Below, piece by piece: positions 63,642 to 64,000 of a stretch of 64,000 nucleotides of DNA. Below the pieces are notes generated by a model. That model was not told the origin of the DNA, made no database searches, and saw nothing but the letters and a program-made list of their open reading frames with translations. The translations under genes were made by a program, and so were the position numbers. The stretch spans positions 23,017 through 87,016 of the forward strand of contig NZ_JACHYN010000022.1 in NCBI RefSeq assembly GCF_014192915.1, written 5' to 3'. The stretch's first letter is position 1. Each line of letters begins with the position of its first letter. The stretch comes from Azospirillum sp. OGB3. GTDB taxonomy: Bacteria > Pseudomonadota > Alphaproteobacteria > Azospirillales > Azospirillaceae.

Positions 63642-63805
63642 GTGATTTCGAGAGGCTCGCATAAATGCAGAGCAACAACCCGCCCGATACAAAGGGTGAA
63701 GCACCCTGTGCAAGACCAAGATGACTGGTCAGACCAATCACCGCAATGCTTTGTTTTCAGCTTTCCACATTGCGGAAACAGCCCAATTACCCGCTTAATA
63801 CACAG
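63608..63805 (-). ncRNA. Candidate structured small RNA
   Basis: On the minus strand the segment holds in order a long stem CCGCAATG/CATTGCGG (63741-63775), TGGT-CTG-ACCA (63726-63736), AGGGTG-CTT-CACCCT (63693-63707) and a perfect terminator hairpin GGCCGTGCTG-GAAA-CAGCACGGCC followed by eight T. A separate terminator (63806-63838) ends the upstream SucD-like gene, so the final terminator serves something else. No coding frame with a ribosome-binding site is present. I see no clear promoter, so a 3' UTR product is an alternative. Confidence 0.42.
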
Positions 63806-63838
63806 CAAAGAAGACCGCGCCGTTGCCGGCGCGGCCAG
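63806..63838 (-). terminator. Terminator of the SucD-like gene
   Basis: CCGCGCCG-GCAA-CGGCGCGG followed by TCTTCTTT on the minus strand, 37 nt after the stop. It is preceded by GAAGTGACTGGC; the same string with two changes precedes the next terminator (GAAATCACTGGC). Confidence 0.8.
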
Positions 63839-63874
63839 TCACTTCGGGGAAAACACCACTGCGAAGGAAACGGA

Positions 63875-64000
63875 TCAGCCCTTGAAGACCTTGAGCATGG
63901 TGGACCCCAGGCTCGCGGGGCTGTCGGCGACGGCGATGCCGACGGACTTCATGAACTCGATCTTGAAGTCGGCGGTGTCGTTGCCGCCGGAGATCACCGC
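63875..64000 (-). CDS. Succinyl-CoA synthetase alpha-like CoA ligase (partial, C-terminal 41 residues)
   Basis: Only the end is visible: VISGGNDTADFKIEFMKSVG, then IAVADSPASLGSTMLKVFKG. It aligns with the last helices of SucD (ISGGKGTADEKIAALEAAGV, then PAEMGATLLEAL). SucD or the alpha subunit of a related acid-CoA ligase such as malate-CoA ligase would both fit. The gene continues beyond the right edge. Confidence 0.75.
   Translation of the reverse strand, partial: AVISGGNDTADFKIEFMKSVGIAVADSPASLGSTMLKVFKG

Noticed and set aside
63428..63808. Minus-strand open frame across the lysR end and the intergenic segment
   Set aside because: No ribosome-binding site or family; it crosses a terminator hairpin and overlaps lysR. 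The region is better explained as structured non-coding DNA.

Overview
The window is a high-GC stretch of an alphaproteobacterial chromosome or chromid. The gene set (urease with a His-tailed UreE, MarR/GntR/LysR regulators, a glyoxylate carboligase operon, OxlT-type transporters, a TyrR-like activator, GGAAC-type stress promoters) suggests a soil or plant-associated Rhodospirillales member. Azospirillum is the best guess, but this is inference from gene content only. No rRNA, tRNA, CRISPR array, transposase or phage gene was found.

Layout. 1-4.5 kb: three genes for lipid-linked sugar transfer to lipid A or another envelope glycan (GT2, LpxB-N-like, ArnT-like cut by the window edge), a Do/Deg periplasmic protease and an HTH protein with an Ala/Pro linker. 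4.7-9.4 kb: ChaB-like protein, a broken phoU remnant, a pentapeptide-repeat protein, a MarR regulator, N-carbamoylputrescine amidase and a SprA-related metalloprotease. 9.5-18.9 kb: a polysaccharide export/assembly locus (an eight-unit SLBB export protein, three glycosyltransferases, a Wzz-like protein, an O-antigen ligase/polymerase-like protein) with an XRE regulator in the middle, then a DUF3299-like protein. 19-23.7 kb: ArsR/SmtB sensor, N-formylglutamate deformylase, bacteriohemerythrin, FabI, a YgaP-like membrane protein and a PRC-barrel protein.

23.8-35 kb is one long minus-strand run in transcription order xdhA-xdhB-ureD-GT1-ureA-ureB-ureC-murI-ureE-ureF-ureG. It couples purine oxidation to urea hydrolysis and carries two unexpected passengers (a UGT-like glycosyltransferase and glutamate racemase). 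35-43 kb: two divergent LuxR-type response regulators (one lacks the phosphoacceptor Asp), a DJ-1/PfpI and PRC-barrel pair with GGAAC-type promoters, dadA divergent from a TyrR/PhhR-like activator with a clear enhancer-type control region, an FmdB zinc ribbon, a gamma carbonic anhydrase and a TauE permease. 43.5-50 kb: CBS protein, a PPDK lacking its C-terminal domain, Nudix hydrolase, pyruvate kinase, GntR/FCD regulator and ThiE.

50.2-57 kb holds the glyoxylate-to-2-phosphoglycerate operon gcl-hyi-glxR-ttuD, followed by oxlT1. ThiE and ThiC (the latter with a TPP riboswitch) flank it, and Gcl needs TPP. 59-64 kb: a 62-aa membrane peptide, a second OxlT, an MFS/LysR divergent pair, a structured intergenic segment that may be an sRNA, and the 3' end of a SucD-like CoA ligase.

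The most interesting signal is a recurrent 10-bp dyad (consensus TGGYATRCCA with flanking C and AAAT) in at least six intergenic places between 43.2 and 61.3 kb. It lies upstream of tauE, the CBS gene, the GntR gene, oxlT1, the 62-aa gene (twice) and oxlT2. It looks like the operator set of one GntR-family regulon around C2-acid uptake and use. The second is the dadA/TyrR intergenic region, with a GG-N10-GC sigma-54 promoter and three matching TyrR-like boxes.
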